A DNA stretch of 64,000 nt from Eretmocerus hayati (lineage: Eukaryota; Arthropoda; Insecta; Hymenoptera; Aphelinidae): assembly GCA_029851415.1 (NCBI GenBank), contig CM056741.1, forward strand, positions 63,354,282-63,418,281, written 5' to 3'. This document shows positions 1 through 12,186 of this stretch, in pieces. Each line of letters opens with the position of its first letter. Position 1 is the stretch's first letter. The notes under the pieces were generated by a model. The model was not told the DNA's origin. It was given only the letters and a program-made list of their open reading frames with translations, and searched no databases. The position numbers and the translations under genes were made by a program.

Positions 1-122
1 GAGCAAATTTTTCATTGTCACTGAACTTGTGGTTTGAGGTGGATTTTGAAACCACCGAAACTATTCCTACCGTGAAAGCACTTGAAAAAAACCTCAGCGA
101 TGTTCGAGGTGATAACGGCATC

Positions 123-185
123 GGGAATTGAACCCACGATCTTCAGGTCGAAAGGTGAAAACTCCGACAGCGCTGCTTATACCAC
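123..185 (-). repeat. tRNA-derived sequence (SINE or tRNA pseudogene)
   Basis: On the minus strand a box A-like motif (GTGGTATAAGCAG, 173..185) lies about 40 bases upstream of a box B-like motif (GGGTTCAATTCCC, 123..135), the spacing of an RNA polymerase III internal promoter. The anticodon-loop region reads TTTTCAC, which resembles a tRNA-Glu(TTC) loop. The stems contain mismatches and the acceptor stem does not close, so this is a tRNA-derived repeat or dead tRNA copy, not a working tRNA. I cannot fix the outer limits of any SINE. Confidence 0.45.
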
Positions 186-199
186 ATTACAAAGACAAA

Positions 200-784
200 T
201 TTCAAAATAATGCGAATAAAACATAAGTTATATATAATTGACTTTTGAACTACAAAGAATAATTCCTCGTAACGCACGCTGAATATAAATCACGCAGTAT
301 GCAAGGCGTCAACTATTTAATAAGAATAAAAAGTTTGTTACGCACTGTAAATTTCATTTGGGAGTTCCTGTATCTACAAATCAATAAGTAGAAATCAATT
401 GAAATTTAGCAGATTGAGTTTGTAGTGATTCACGATTTTACTTGTAGACATTTAACTACAAATTGAGATTTAGAGTGTACTCATATCCCTTCATTGAAGT
501 AAAATTCACAACCCTGTTTGAAGTGATTCGCCGACGTCCTGCGCGAGCTCCGCGGAAAAAACGCGGTGGCCAGCAATCGAGACATAATATACTATTAGGT
601 AGGTTCTCTAACTTTTGAAGTACAATGTATCTTCATTCACATCTTACAAATTGTAAAATTCAGCTGTATGTCAGGAAACACGTGTTGCATCAGCAGCGGA
701 ATTGGCGCGAACGCGATTTTGCAAATGTGCAGCTAGACACCGATTTAATTACATCGCGTCACACGCAAGCATTTTGATATATAT
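200..784. other. No gene seen
   Basis: AT-rich sequence without a long open frame or a recognisable repeat. It lies between the tRNA-like repeat and the terminal inverted repeat of the next element. Confidence 0.5.
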
Positions 785-1743
785 GGGCGATTCCGCGCAA
801 AATGTTAATTTTGATGTCCTGAGCTGTCGTTTTCAAATGGTGTAAGGGAGGTTCAATAAAAAAATTTGGTGCATTGAATACCAGTATTTAGGACCTACGA
901 GGATAGTTTTGAGTGACGATATTGGATGTTTTTCGTGCTCTAGAAATTAATTTATGCTCAAAAACAGGGTTTTTCGCTTGTCCTTTTTTCAACGCCACCC
1001 CTTTCATGGTCATAATCTTGCTATGTAACGAAATATATTGCATTCTCGCGACACACCATTCGAAAGCTTATATTTGAAGGAGTGGATTCACGCCCAAATG
1101 CAAGTCCCCGCTCGAGTTTATCGTGGTGTAACCAAGGCGAACATCTTGTCCTGGAAAACCATGTCACATTCCATGGCACCCCTAAAACACCCTCCCGAGC
1201 TTTTCTGTGATATCGAACGCTTTTCTCCCGGGTGGCATCTCATTCCATTCGGGTTAGGGTAGAATTTCCCGGTGTTTCGTAGCCGTTGATTCGAAATGAT
1301 TCGGCTAGCAGAGCCAATATATGCTCATTTCTGCTAAGGGACAAAAAATATGTCACATTCCATGGCATATGAATTAGAGCGTGTCAATGACTCCAATGAC
1401 TCAATCCTGCTTTTTTCTTATGTAGTTTGATGGTACTAAAGAGTATATATTCGGCCAAGTCGATCCGAGTTGATCCGAGCTCGTGAGATGAATTTAAAGG
1501 TCGAAATGTCACGTTCCATGGTACTCGATAAAACGTCATATTGATCTAGCGTCAATCGTATGAATGATAAAGGCACTTCTGGGCTCAAGATCATTTGTCA
1601 TAACGATACCCCACCTGGTATAATCATCATTTTGACTCCAAAATGACCAGGGGATGAGTAGAAATCGAATAATCAAAAGGGTAGAAAATGAGCCGAAAGG
1701 ACAAATTTGACCCCCAAAGTTAACACTTTGCGCGGAATCGCCC
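785..1743. mobile_element. Non-autonomous DNA transposon with terminal inverted repeats
   Basis: The ends are inverted copies of GGGCGATTCCGCGCAAA, and the similarity runs on for about 15 more bases with two mismatches. Both ends abut a TATATA-type sequence, so a TA or TATA target duplication is possible but cannot be separated from the AT-rich flank. Inside, an 18-base motif beginning ATGTCAC and containing TTCCATGG occurs three times in direct orientation (1161..1178, 1350..1367, 1506..1523). Open frames within it (1038..1262, 1536..1859) look like nothing known. I cannot assign a superfamily. Confidence 0.7.
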
Positions 1744-3859
1744 ATATATAAGCCCGCTTTCACGCGATGACGCGCGAGAGCGCGTCGTCGCTGCAACGTC
1801 ATCTTCTGGAGCTTGAGTACATCGTTTACACATGAATTTATGAATATGACGCTGTGCATCAGCTTGCAAGTTAAATAAGTGTGTGATTGAGTATCAAAGC
1901 ACCAAGTCGTATTGTACGATGGAAGGGGAAACTCCGTTTAAACGGTTCCGCGCTTTATCAAGATATATATCCACTATACACACATCAGTTGAGCGTAAGT
2001 GCACTGGATATTGCATTCAAACGCAAACTATAGTGTCGATATTACACATTGCGAGAGTTAAGTTAGTAGTAAATAGTTGAGGGAAGGTCGTGGCGAACGT
2101 GCCGCCAGACACGTACGATCGCTTACACTGCAATAGCGCATAGAGGCATTGATAGAAGTAGCTTTTTGCTCGATTCGCGTGCCAATATCGCGCGTGTGCA
2201 CCCCCGCAAAGCGCGGGAAAATTTTAAAAAATCGCGCACTTGACACGCGTTGCTGCTTTTCCGCGTTTACTGATATCAATTTTATTGGCTTAAGTATATC
2301 TCAATGGAATCGCTCGGAGATATCGTTTGCGTCAAATTATCGATTAAGAGGATTGCCTCAATGATTACATCTTTATGTGATGCAAAAGCTCGATTATGCT
2401 AGTTGCAGACGAGAACTTTTTGAGTTGATGGCGATGTTGAAGAGGGAAAATTATATATCCTTGCGGGAACGATTGCGTAAGGAAAATGAATCAATGATAA
2501 AGATGGAGTAAATTGCTTAATTTAATTAGCTTCTTTTGAAAAATTAAAAATTTCAGTGCACGCATGTGATCACTTGGCGGTAAAAACTTCCATATTTGAA
2601 TCACGCCAAACCACAGCTTTCCCGCGCACGCTTGATGATTCCGCATACAGTTATACGTATGTCATCAATTTTTGCGCGTGCCGGGTCGCGTGCCGTTTGC
2701 TCACACACCAATCTTAACTTTTCCCTCTTTTTCTCTCTCTTTCTTATTCCTTTATTCACATTGGTAACTATTCCGAGCTTTTGCCTACCGCGAGTGCATT
2801 TTTACATCGCGCTGTCATTGACACGTGTTAAATGAGTTCGTTATACCTGGTTGCGTTTGATGACGATGACGATTTTTCGATTCCGTATGGAAGATTTTGT
2901 AGCAGATGTTTATGAAAATTACGCAATAGTGCATAAGTTATCGATTGCACTCCTTATCTCACCCACTTAGGTGCGACTAATTATTCAAACTGATGACTGA
3001 TATCGGCGATCATCGAGATCAAGGTGACATCAAACACTAATTTTTTTCGGCATGTTTTCACGTATGATTTCGTAAAACAGTAATGGATTTTTTGATTTAG
3101 AGAGCAGTACTGTTGGCAGTGTTCTGGATTATTCGTCGAACGTTTATTGACTTCATACGCTCAATAATACTACGATCTTTGAGTCACGTACGATTTGATC
3201 TCATTATTGACCTTCTCATGCTCCAATAGTGTATACAAATAATGATGTAACACGAGATTTACATGTTTTTCATTTTACCAAGGTTGCTGAGCATAAAATT
3301 TTCACGTGCTGAAAAATTCCTCAATTTGATGTTGTCGATATTCGATTTAGAAAGCTGGGTAAAAATCTACACGATAAAAACCATTGCCTAGAAGTTCTTA
3401 CCGGGTTCCCATGTGGATTTTAACACAGACACTACAAATGTAATTGTATATTTGGTTTTGAAGGCGATGGAACAATTTTGAAAATAATTCGAGGACCTTA
3501 AGTTCTCTTTCACGTCAAGTTTTCTGTTTCATTTGAATATTCGACTGGACCAAGAGTGTCGTGAGTCGTTCAGATAACATTTTTCAACTTTGTCCCGACC
3601 TCTCTATCTCAAATAAATTGTTTCTAATGAAGCTTCCCTTCGTTCGCGCGGAAGAGTTTATGCCAATTATATACATATTATCGAGCATTCAATTTTTCCA
3701 TTTTCTTCCCCTCACCGTCAAAAGTTTGATGGGTTTCCACACGCATCATCGGATTAGTATCGGAATCTTGACGCTACCTTGGGCCGTAGAAAGACGGTCA
3801 GACTATGGGACATCTCGCTTGACATTTACAATACGATGAAAAAATTGAAGCCTTTTTCT
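1744..3859. other. No gene seen
   Basis: Intergenic or intronic AT-rich DNA. Open frames here are 60 to 90 codons, lie on both strands, and lack recognisable domains or convincing splice-site context. Confidence 0.5.
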
Positions 3860-4264
3860 GGGTCGGGTTTCAGCGTTTACGAATTTACGAATTTACGGAT
3901 TTACGAATTTACGAATTTACAGATTTAGCGAGGCGCATGCCCAGTGGTGGCCCAGAGCGTTGCAACCAACAAGCTTCATTCACACGATTGGGCCCGTCGA
4001 ATCGGACCGCTGATTTGTAAACGAATTCAGACAAATTAATTTGGTCCAATGTTTCCGAGTTTGGAATGTTGGAGTGAGGCAACAAATCAAAAATGTAAGA
4101 GCACAAGAAAAATTAGTCCAAAATCTGTCTAAATTCGTATACAAATCAGAGGCCCGATCCGGTGGGCCCATTCGTGTGAATGAAGCTTGCTAACTACAAT
4201 GCACTGGGCATGCGCTCTGCTAAATCTGTAAATTCGTAAATTCGTAAACGCTGAAACCCGACCC
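3860..4264. mobile_element. Fold-back element with TTTACGAA tandem ends
   Basis: A 405-base near-palindrome. Its ends are inverted copies of GGGTCGGGTTTCAGCG, followed by tandem TTTACGAA units (about six on the left, about three on the right). Further in, the arms match over long stretches, including inverted copies of GCGCATGCCCAGTG and AAGCTTCATTCACACGA. The arms are about 170 to 200 bases with a centre near 4050..4095. It has no coding capacity. The unequal number of 8-base units in the two arms suggests slippage after insertion. Confidence 0.8.
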
Positions 4265-5828
4265 TGGTTCACTCACTCTCTCCAGCACTATGCATGTGAT
4301 ATCAGAAAATGATACCCACTAATCGTTTAGGATACGGCTACCGCGCTTCGTTGTGATTTCAACTTTTGCCCATATGTTTCAAGTAAAAAAAAAAAAAACT
4401 CGTTTCAAGTATGGAAAACTTACTTTATCGTGTACTCTCACGTGTTCTTGGATCAAATACTAATATTTCCAAGAATGTGGCAAGAATTACTTTGAGGGAC
4501 TCTTGCAATTTCAGGTAGTCGTATCATCATCAAAGCAGCATACTCAGAATATCATACCTCCTCCTCTTGCAAAAGCAATCACGACCGATTACAGGGGACC
4601 ATCACACCATACTATATTACTTGCATTAAAAAAAAAACCGGCTCCCGATAAAAGAAATCAATGACGCCAGGTGAGAAATTAGCACCTGTATCCGAGAATC
4701 GTGATTATTACACCTTGGGAGGTGCGAAAATTGCAAAGTGCGTCGTCCCCTTAGTCGTGGCCCTCCCAAAATCACGGCGCGCTCCGTCATTAATTCTCAA
4801 CCCAATCAGATGCGTGCACGCAACGCCAGCACTTTTTGATGATTCATATCATATGCATGTACACGCATTAATTTTTTTTTCTTCATGAATGTGATGCGTG
4901 AGTAAGTGGATAAACGGCTTCTAAAAATCGAGAATGCACGCATAATAGTGCAACCGAGAGCCCAAATTGGGCGCGGTGCGGCGTCCCTCAAAAAACTTGA
5001 CACCACGCATCCGTATGTTAGCTGGGCCACGCGTCGTATGAATAAGTAAATTGCGCGATATTACTGAGATTCACGTGAACGAAGCCGCCTCTAAATCATA
5101 GGGTGTTTCCCATCAACTGAATGGACCGCCATAATCTCGGGCCAGTGAATATTTATCCATACGCAAATAATGTGCACCTTGCATCTCGTATGTGTGTAAG
5201 CGTGATGCATACAATTTTATATATGTGCGGTTGGTGTGTGAGAGATGAAAAAAGATGGTACTTTGCACATAAAAAAATGCGTGCAACGACGCGGTGGTCT
5301 GCAATTTCCAAAAATTTGCTGCCGTGATTCACGTTATAAGCACATCAAAGGTCGATGATTCGTCCAAGCATATACACTCATTTGCTCGAGTCAATGAATT
5401 CACCCAGGTGGTGCATTCAAAGATAGTAGCAGTAGTTGGCACAGGCCCATAATTCCGAAGTTATACCAAACGATTTCGTATTCACCAAAGTTTTTCATCC
5501 CACAGTCAGGATGTAGTTAATTGAAATTTAATCTTTCAGATGAAAAACGATTACATTTTTCATAAATATGTCAACACTCACTCTTCAGTTTTGCGTGATA
5601 AAAATTGAAGCGATTTTTCTCGAACTCACCTGTAACAGAAAAGAAGAAAGATTATGAGTGTGTGTATTGTCAACGTGTTACCATAGGGAATTTCGAATAA
5701 CGTTGTGAGAGACATTGTGACTATCTTTTCAAAAGACATTATGGTCCTATATTCAGATATCTGAATTATTTGTCAGAAAGTGGGTCAAAAAAGTTAATAT
5801 TTCGACTGCATTTGACACTGGTCACAAT
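4265..5828. other. No gene seen
   Basis: AT-rich DNA with a poly(A) run near 4386..4398 and only short open frames. I see no domain or repeat structure. Confidence 0.5.
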
Positions 5829-5904
5829 AGTACATTACGCAACTAGGGAGTAAAAGAGGACGAGTGGTGGTCGTCCTCTTTACTCCCCAGTTGCGTATAT
5901 TACT
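5829..5904. repeat. Short hairpin element (35-base arms)
   Basis: Left arm 5829..5863 and right arm 5871..5904 are near-perfect inverted copies (AGTACATTACGCAACT at the outer end) separated by a 7-base loop. A second, weaker stem follows: TTCACTCCGAGGGA near 5906 pairs with TCCCTAGTAGTGAA near 5979. The outer motif AGTACATTA-GCA also begins the fold-back at 6253, so the two may be related. Confidence 0.7.
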
Positions 5905-6376
5905 TTTCACTCCGAGGGAACGAAAACTCGCGTCATTTACGCGCCGCGAAGCGGGAGTAAAACGCGTCCTTTAATCCCTAGTAGTGAAAATGATACTTCT
6001 GGCCTCTCAGAGTCATTGCACGAGGATCGCCCGAAAACGATTGTTTTGGAGCGAGTGAGTGAATTTATCAAGAACTGATTCTGTCGGATCAACTAATCGG
6101 GTCTCGTCTTCTTTTGAAACTGCTGTTTCTGACCTACAGTTCCTCGATGATTCCTATCGAAACGAGCTAGTAGGAATAGACCCGCGGAAATTTCAATACT
6201 TGGGGGTCGAAAGATGTGCCAATGTGAAATACCAGTTTCAGAGGTTCTAAATAGTACATTATGCACCGATGCGAGGTTAAGCTATTTTGGGATATAAAAA
6301 TCAGTTTTCCCCGAGTGTGATGAAGGGAAAAGATTCCCAGTGCCCCAAAATTGGCCGACGAGCGAGGTGCATATAC

Positions 6377-7215
6377 TAAGGTAAGTGTACCCAACTTGCC
6401 TCTGTACCCAACTTGCCCCCATATGCCGAGCTCAGGAATGGGCGCTCGTTGACCTTCCCGCAATTTTTTTTTACGTTTGTTATGTTAAAATATGAGGAAA
6501 TACGTAGTTTTCATCGACCCCGGATCATTTCTGCGTTCTCCAGAAAATATAAAGTGAGTTTTCCATTTTTCGTGTTTGCACGGCTAAGAAATCACTGAGG
6601 AAATCGCCTTCAGTAAAATCGGTGCCAAATTCTTTGAGTTCAACCAATCTCAACTTACCTTAGCGCATTCGATTCCGTGTCTCAATACCTTCAAAATCCG
6701 CTCTTCAGGGTTGCAGAACTCTGATTTGGAGCGATTTTATGTACAAAACACGACGATGGTTTGAGAATCAAGAAGGCCGACATCGGAGTGTACCCAACAT
6801 GCCCCCGTATGGTTATCTCGGAAAGGCGTGCAGTATGGCTTCTTTTACCACTCAGAACGTGTTTATCACGCCAAAATAGGTCGGAAACGATGTCTTGGGC
6901 CAGCTAAAAGCTACAAATGTCGCTGCGCAGTGATCAAAACGGATCAAAGCGATTCTATTCACTTCATCGCCGATTTACATTGTTTTAAATGATGGGGGCA
7001 AGTTGGGTACACACTTTTTTAAACTCTCAAAAATCACTTTTTGGGAGAATTCAAACAGCTCGGCTCCACTATATTCAAATTGGACGTATCTTAGCTCATT
7101 TTAAAGGTCTTGAGACAAGCTTTAAAATGAGCTAAAGTACGTTGGAAAATATGGACATGGGCCAAAGTTATTAAGAAAATGGCTTAATGGGGGCAAGTTG
7201 GGTACACTTACCTTA
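6377..7215 (+). mobile_element. GTGTACCC-family transposon, copy A
   Basis: A non-autonomous element of about 839 bases. Terminal inverted repeats include AAGTGTACCCAACTTGCC and both ends are flanked by TA. The same block is repeated inside: two copies in tandem at the left end (6385 and 6403), one near 6790, one inverted near 6990..7012, and the right terminus near 7191..7212. It is homologous over most of its length to copies at 45693..46516 and (inverted) 56615..57620, and partly to 27446..28855. No open frame is shared between copies, so it is probably a MITE-like element mobilised in trans. The TA flank suggests a TA-inserting transposase. That is inference. Confidence 0.75.
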
Positions 7216-7306
7216 TTTTTTGGTATCAGGGCGACTAAACGCCAATTTTCTGATTCGAGCCGGGAAGAAAAATTGGCGTTTAGTCGCGCCCTGATACCAA
7301 AAAATA
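7215..7306. repeat. Perfect-stem short hairpin
   Basis: Arms 7215..7249 and 7269..7306 are inverted copies (TTTTTTGGTATCAGGGCG and GACTAAACGCCAATTTT) differing by a two-base insertion. It abuts the right end of copy A exactly. Part of the right arm, including the loop motif GCCGGGA-GAAAAA and GTTTAGTCGC, reappears at 44307..44350 beside the large palindrome there. Confidence 0.7.
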
Positions 7307-7422
7307 GTATATGGCTCGTCAGGCCGTTTTGGGGTAATGGGAATCTTTTCCTCTCCTCGGGGAAAATTGATTCTCATGCCCCACAACAGCCCAACCTCGC
7401 ATCGGTGCATAATGTACATACT

Positions 7423-10400
7423 ATTTCGATACTATGAAACATTTGGCGTGTGGATAGACTCACACAGGAATGTGAATATTTTCTCTCATCTGCAACCATA
7501 AAAATTACATGGATAGCACGGTAGCATAACACGGAACTTGACTTTTTGCCACTAAAATTGATTTGGGGTTTTAATTTGACCATCAGATATTTTGGGAATT
7601 CTGGCTATAACACCTTTGTAGTCTCGCGTCTAAAGTTTTCTAGTGTTACACGGAATTGACCAAATAATTCATCAAAAATTGATTTTTGCGAAAAAAATAC
7701 TCCCCAAAGTGTGAAAATCGGCGTTTTCCGTTCGTGGCATGGAAAAGTTGCACCTGGTGATGAATTTCAAGAAAATATTCAAGTGGAATGATTTCTATCG
7801 AAAGAAAATGAGGGAGGGAAGTTTTAGTCAAAATTGTGCAATGAAATGTAACGAAAATGTACGCGCGCACCGTGCACACAAAAATTAAGTGGTCTTTGGA
7901 CTCTTATAGCAGTGGCATTAGGTGCTTGATACATTAAATTTGATGTATCTGCCGCCCGAATCTCAAACGAGCCCCACCGCGACGCTTCACACTTACAAAG
8001 GTCGAAAAAATGAAAAACCACAGCGCACGGAAGTGACATTTTGACCCCTTTTTTCGATAATTTCCATGGTTAAACCTGGATCGAGAAACTAAATATTGCG
8101 CCGAAAAAAATACCAAAAAATACATTGAACATAATTTATATGATCATTTCCTAAGCGTTTTAAGGGTTTGTGCAAAGTGGAACACATTATTTTAAAGTTT
8201 CTACGGAAGTACTCATACATCAATAATGCAATCTTTTTAAAGCTAATCACATACAAACTACGCGGTCAACTTGAAATTGCTCCTTATGGATTTATCAAGT
8301 TTGCGCGAAGCTAACGTGCCCATGAAACACACTACACATGATCGTCGATAGTCCGGATATCCGTTTATAATGGATAGTTTGTGTAATATGTACATACATG
8401 CCATTTGGCAACGTCTCAATTTGAATAATAAACCAACATCGCACCTCCGTACGCCGTATATTACGGTATTGCAGTTCAGCAACGGCTACAAGAATGGATA
8501 ATTTCTGTAATTTGCGAGCACCGGCGCTTTAGCTGAAAATGAATGACGCGAGAGTTTGAGTATATATATTTCCTAAGCGCTGTGGGTTTGATGATGTATA
8601 GATGATAATAAATTTGAGTAATAACTATGTATTAGACACTAGTAACTCACGAGCAATTTTCATCGATACAAGCATCATAGTTTGCGAGTTGTTCTTTAAA
8701 CGATTTCCAAAGCGACCGAAGCTCGTTCTATAGCTATGAGCTTTGAAATCGCCAAGATAGGCGTATGAGCTCGAACTAGAAATTCGACGATCTTTCACAT
8801 ATCACTAAAAAAATGATTAAAAAAGCGAGCTCGTCGTATAATCGATCGATCGATTCTAACATACATAATATAAGTATATAAAAAAAAAATTTTGCACGCA
8901 TTTCGCGAGTGCGTAGCTTTTAAATTTGCGATTAGCAATTGACCCGTGACTAAGAAATACAGGTGTCTGTAGCATAGCAGAAAAAAACATCAAGCTGCGG
9001 AGACAACACGAGAGAGTGAGAGCGAAGATGAGAAGATCGAGTATAAAAGACGAAGGGAGAGTTAAATCGGTATCGAGTGCACGAGTGCATTTGCTAAGAA
9101 AAGCCACCATAGTAGGACACGAAAAAGATAAGCGTATAGAGAGGCAACTTGACGGACAAAAGGTGGACACCATGCGATGGTTCATCGAAACCAGAGAGAT
9201 GCAAAGAGTGCCAAATACGTGTGTGACGATACTTGCTAGTAAAAATCAGCGAATTGACGATGTACGTCGTGTGTACACGTGCACGCGCACTCATTCGACC
9301 GATCGCGATTTATTATTATGCATCGAGTACAGCAAAGATATCGCATATCGCACTTGATTATAAGTAGCGAGGGTGTGTGTTATGTACAGGAGACCCGTCG
9401 CAATCCGCTCTGAGCTGAAACAAATGCAGCCCATTGTAGACTAGTGATCACATTTGTACGTACACTCGATGTCCACCCTCAATCCTTCTTTCAATTTTTT
9501 TTTTTTTTGTACCGCAGCTGCACCTGATAGGCAGGCAGAGTTTGCAACGGTATATAGATCACTACCTATATGATGCGATATCGCAAATCTCTAACTGTTT
9601 ACCGTTTAGCGGGGCGTGAAGTTCGAAGTGAGCGTCTATTAGCGCAAATTTTATCACCATCCCTCTCGTGTTTGATCACGGTATCGAGAACCATTATCGA
9701 AACGGAAGTGATGGTTGGATCGCCTACGGGTTTTTATGTGTACTTCTAGTATCGATAGACTCTATTTGTTCAGACCGGTGTGGTCACGGACGTTTTCGAT
9801 GATTTACGATTGCAGGAGTCACGAGATTCTACTTGCAGAATTGCATTTGCTCGAAATAACTTTTTGCTCGTCGTGTCAAGATTTGTCATCTTAGTATTCC
9901 TAATCTCTTATGCCGATGCTATTTTAATCAAATAAACTTTGTCAATATCAAATGTGTACTCGGTCGGACTGCCTAATAACTACCCAACAAGATTCGAAAT
10001 TTTTTTCTGCAAAGATAGTGTTTTTGGGCCATGAGGTGGCGTTACAATATCGTAGTTAGAAAATTCTTTCCGACCAGACAGCAAACAAAATTTCCTCCAA
10101 AACTTTCAGACGAGGTTCTCAAAAGCGATTTTCCACCAGACAGAATGCAGACAAGTACTCTACTCATCATCGGTGAGTATAAATATTTAAAAAGCTCGTT
10201 GAAACGTTCGAGACGAGCTTGCAAGCACAGAGACATGGTCACAAAAACTGGAACCGTGTTACCTGTAGCGTTTAAAAGCTCACAGCTCGTCTGCAAAGTG
10301 TATTATATAGAGAGAAGCGTCGAAAGCGTCTTGGCCCAAATTTATGGTGAGCCACTTTTGTATAAAGACAGAGGCGGAAGAAGAAGAACTAAGTAAGCCG

Positions 10401-12031
10401 TCTCTGACCTGATACTATATCTATTTCGAACGAGTACAAAGCTATTATATATACGCGCTAGTGATCGTTCAACTTTGGCGCATCACCTCGTCGAGCTTGC
10501 AAGCACTCTGTCAAGTGCATCACAATATAAGTGTACTTCAGATAATGATATATAGTACCTTATAACATGGGGTTAAAGTGGCGCTTGATGAAAAGCATTC
10601 TTTCGATTAATTTTTATTTTTTTTTTTTTCAAACGTCTTGAAATGCGTTTTGACAGGCGGGATAGTAGAGCTTGCGAGTTCGAATGTATCGTTGTTTCAA
10701 TGCCGAAGTTTGCAAGAAGTCAATGCAGGACGTTGACAAAGTGACCTTTTCTGTATTGGCATCTTTAGATACTTTTTCGAATTGTCCAATAAGAGTTCAA
10801 GCTTAAGCATTATGGTAATTTGAATGAGTGCGTACCGCATTGTACCGATTAGCTACTCGTCACACGAATTTCCATGCGGTGTTGAGCAAACTCATTGCTT
10901 GCGACACTCATATGTCTCGTCCACCTCAGTCAAGAATACAAGTTTACACGGAACACAGTACTGCACACGATGTACGTAAAATTTACAATGAAAACATCTG
11001 ATGATTTTGACACGACGACACTAATTGATCACATTTTAGATTTAACGCGCATGCGCACAATCTTCTAGTCTAAAATTGCAGTATGAGATATTCGGGGCCA
11101 AAAAATTGATCGACGCACGTTGGACCTTGGATGGGATGCGTTTTTTCTTGAGGCACGTATATCAATAAAAGTGTTCTGAAAATGTCCTTAGAGTATTTCG
11201 ATGCGACGAAGGACTCTGTAATCTCGTAAAAGTGCAGCGATGAGTGCATATGTCACGAACGTCTATGGTACACATATTACGCACCAGTGACGGTAGCGAT
11301 ATACGTGTAAGTGTATGTCAAAATATACTTGAGATTTGGTATATCGATAGATTCAGTATTGCATTACGAGAGAAGCTGGTGGAATGGGAGAAAAGGGCGC
11401 TTAGATCGATCACCAGCTACATATAAGGGTGTTTTCTTTCACTCTTTTTGCACTCCCTTTCGCGCGTCATTATCAATGTCAGAGGCGCGCTGCTCTGCAC
11501 TTCATAATAAATATTAAAGCGAGCCGCCGACACTACAAAAGTCATCACTCATACAATTTGCACGTCGCGAGGTTTGACTTTTTTGCGCGCCTCGCATAAG
11601 CCGATTTATTGGCTTAATATCAATGCCGTCGAGTGGCATACTTGCCCCGCAAAAAAGTCGATTAAGCTAGGCCCCAAACACGTGCCATGCCGTTTTCGGA
11701 TGTAGCTTTTCAAAGTACAAATAGCAACTCTCAAGATGCCTTTTGGAATTTGATACAGAATATCGGCCCTCTAACACTTGTGAATGATCTCTTTTTCGTG
11801 CAACGACGAAAGAGAAACATATTGACTAGTCGACGACAATTTTTGTCTGCTGAATAGTCCTATCGTATGCTTCATAATTTATGAATAAACCTCAAAATTA
11901 GATATGCCCTCGTGTGTTCAAATATTATATTTCGATAAGAGGGTGTAAAAAACCTGTTTTCGCGTCCGAGTGCAGATGGGTTTCCGTCCCGAGCCGCATC
12001 AGGTGAGAGTCGGCATCATCACGAAACTGTT
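7423..12031. other. No gene seen
   Basis: A 4.6-kb stretch without a recognisable gene. The longest open frames are 9016..9357 (113 codons) and 10031..10396 (121 codons), both plus strand. They have ordinary AT-rich composition, no recognisable domain and no convincing splice or promoter signal, so I treat them as chance. Homopolymer T or A runs occur near 8880, 9496 and 10616. Confidence 0.45.
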
Positions 12032-12186
12032 AGGCTGCAATTCATAGTCGTTAATCCGAGATTAGAGTCAGCGGATTTAGGGCGCTGCGATCGCCATGGC
12101 GAGGCATTTTACATCTGGGCACAGCGATCGCAGCGCTCCTAATCCGCCGATCCTGATCTCGGACTAACGACTATGAATCCGAGCCT
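12032..12186. mobile_element. Fold-back MITE, 55-base arms
   Basis: Left arm 12040..12094 and right arm 12124..12178 are inverted copies with few mismatches (outer end ATTCATAGTCGTTA, inner end GCGCTGCGATCGC). The loop is 29 bases. Weaker pairing (AGGCT with AGCCT) extends to the stated limits. It has no coding capacity. I could not identify a clean target duplication. Confidence 0.8.

Larger units (their letters stand above)
6253..7422. mobile_element. Fold-back element containing nested insertions
   Basis: Left arm 6253..6363 and right arm 7314..7422 are inverted copies of about 110 bases. Shared blocks include TTATGCACCGATGCGAGGTT, TTTTCCCCGAG and GGAAAAGATTCCCA. Everything between the arms is other repeat DNA: a GTGTACCC-family element (6377..7215) and a short hairpin (7215..7306). 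The arms are less alike than those of some other fold-backs here, which fits an older element later used as a landing site. Confidence 0.75.

Noticed and set aside
10031..10396. 121-codon plus-strand frame ending in a basic tail
   Set aside because: No domain, no splice or promoter context, and an 84-codon frame lies opposite. Within chance length for this base composition.
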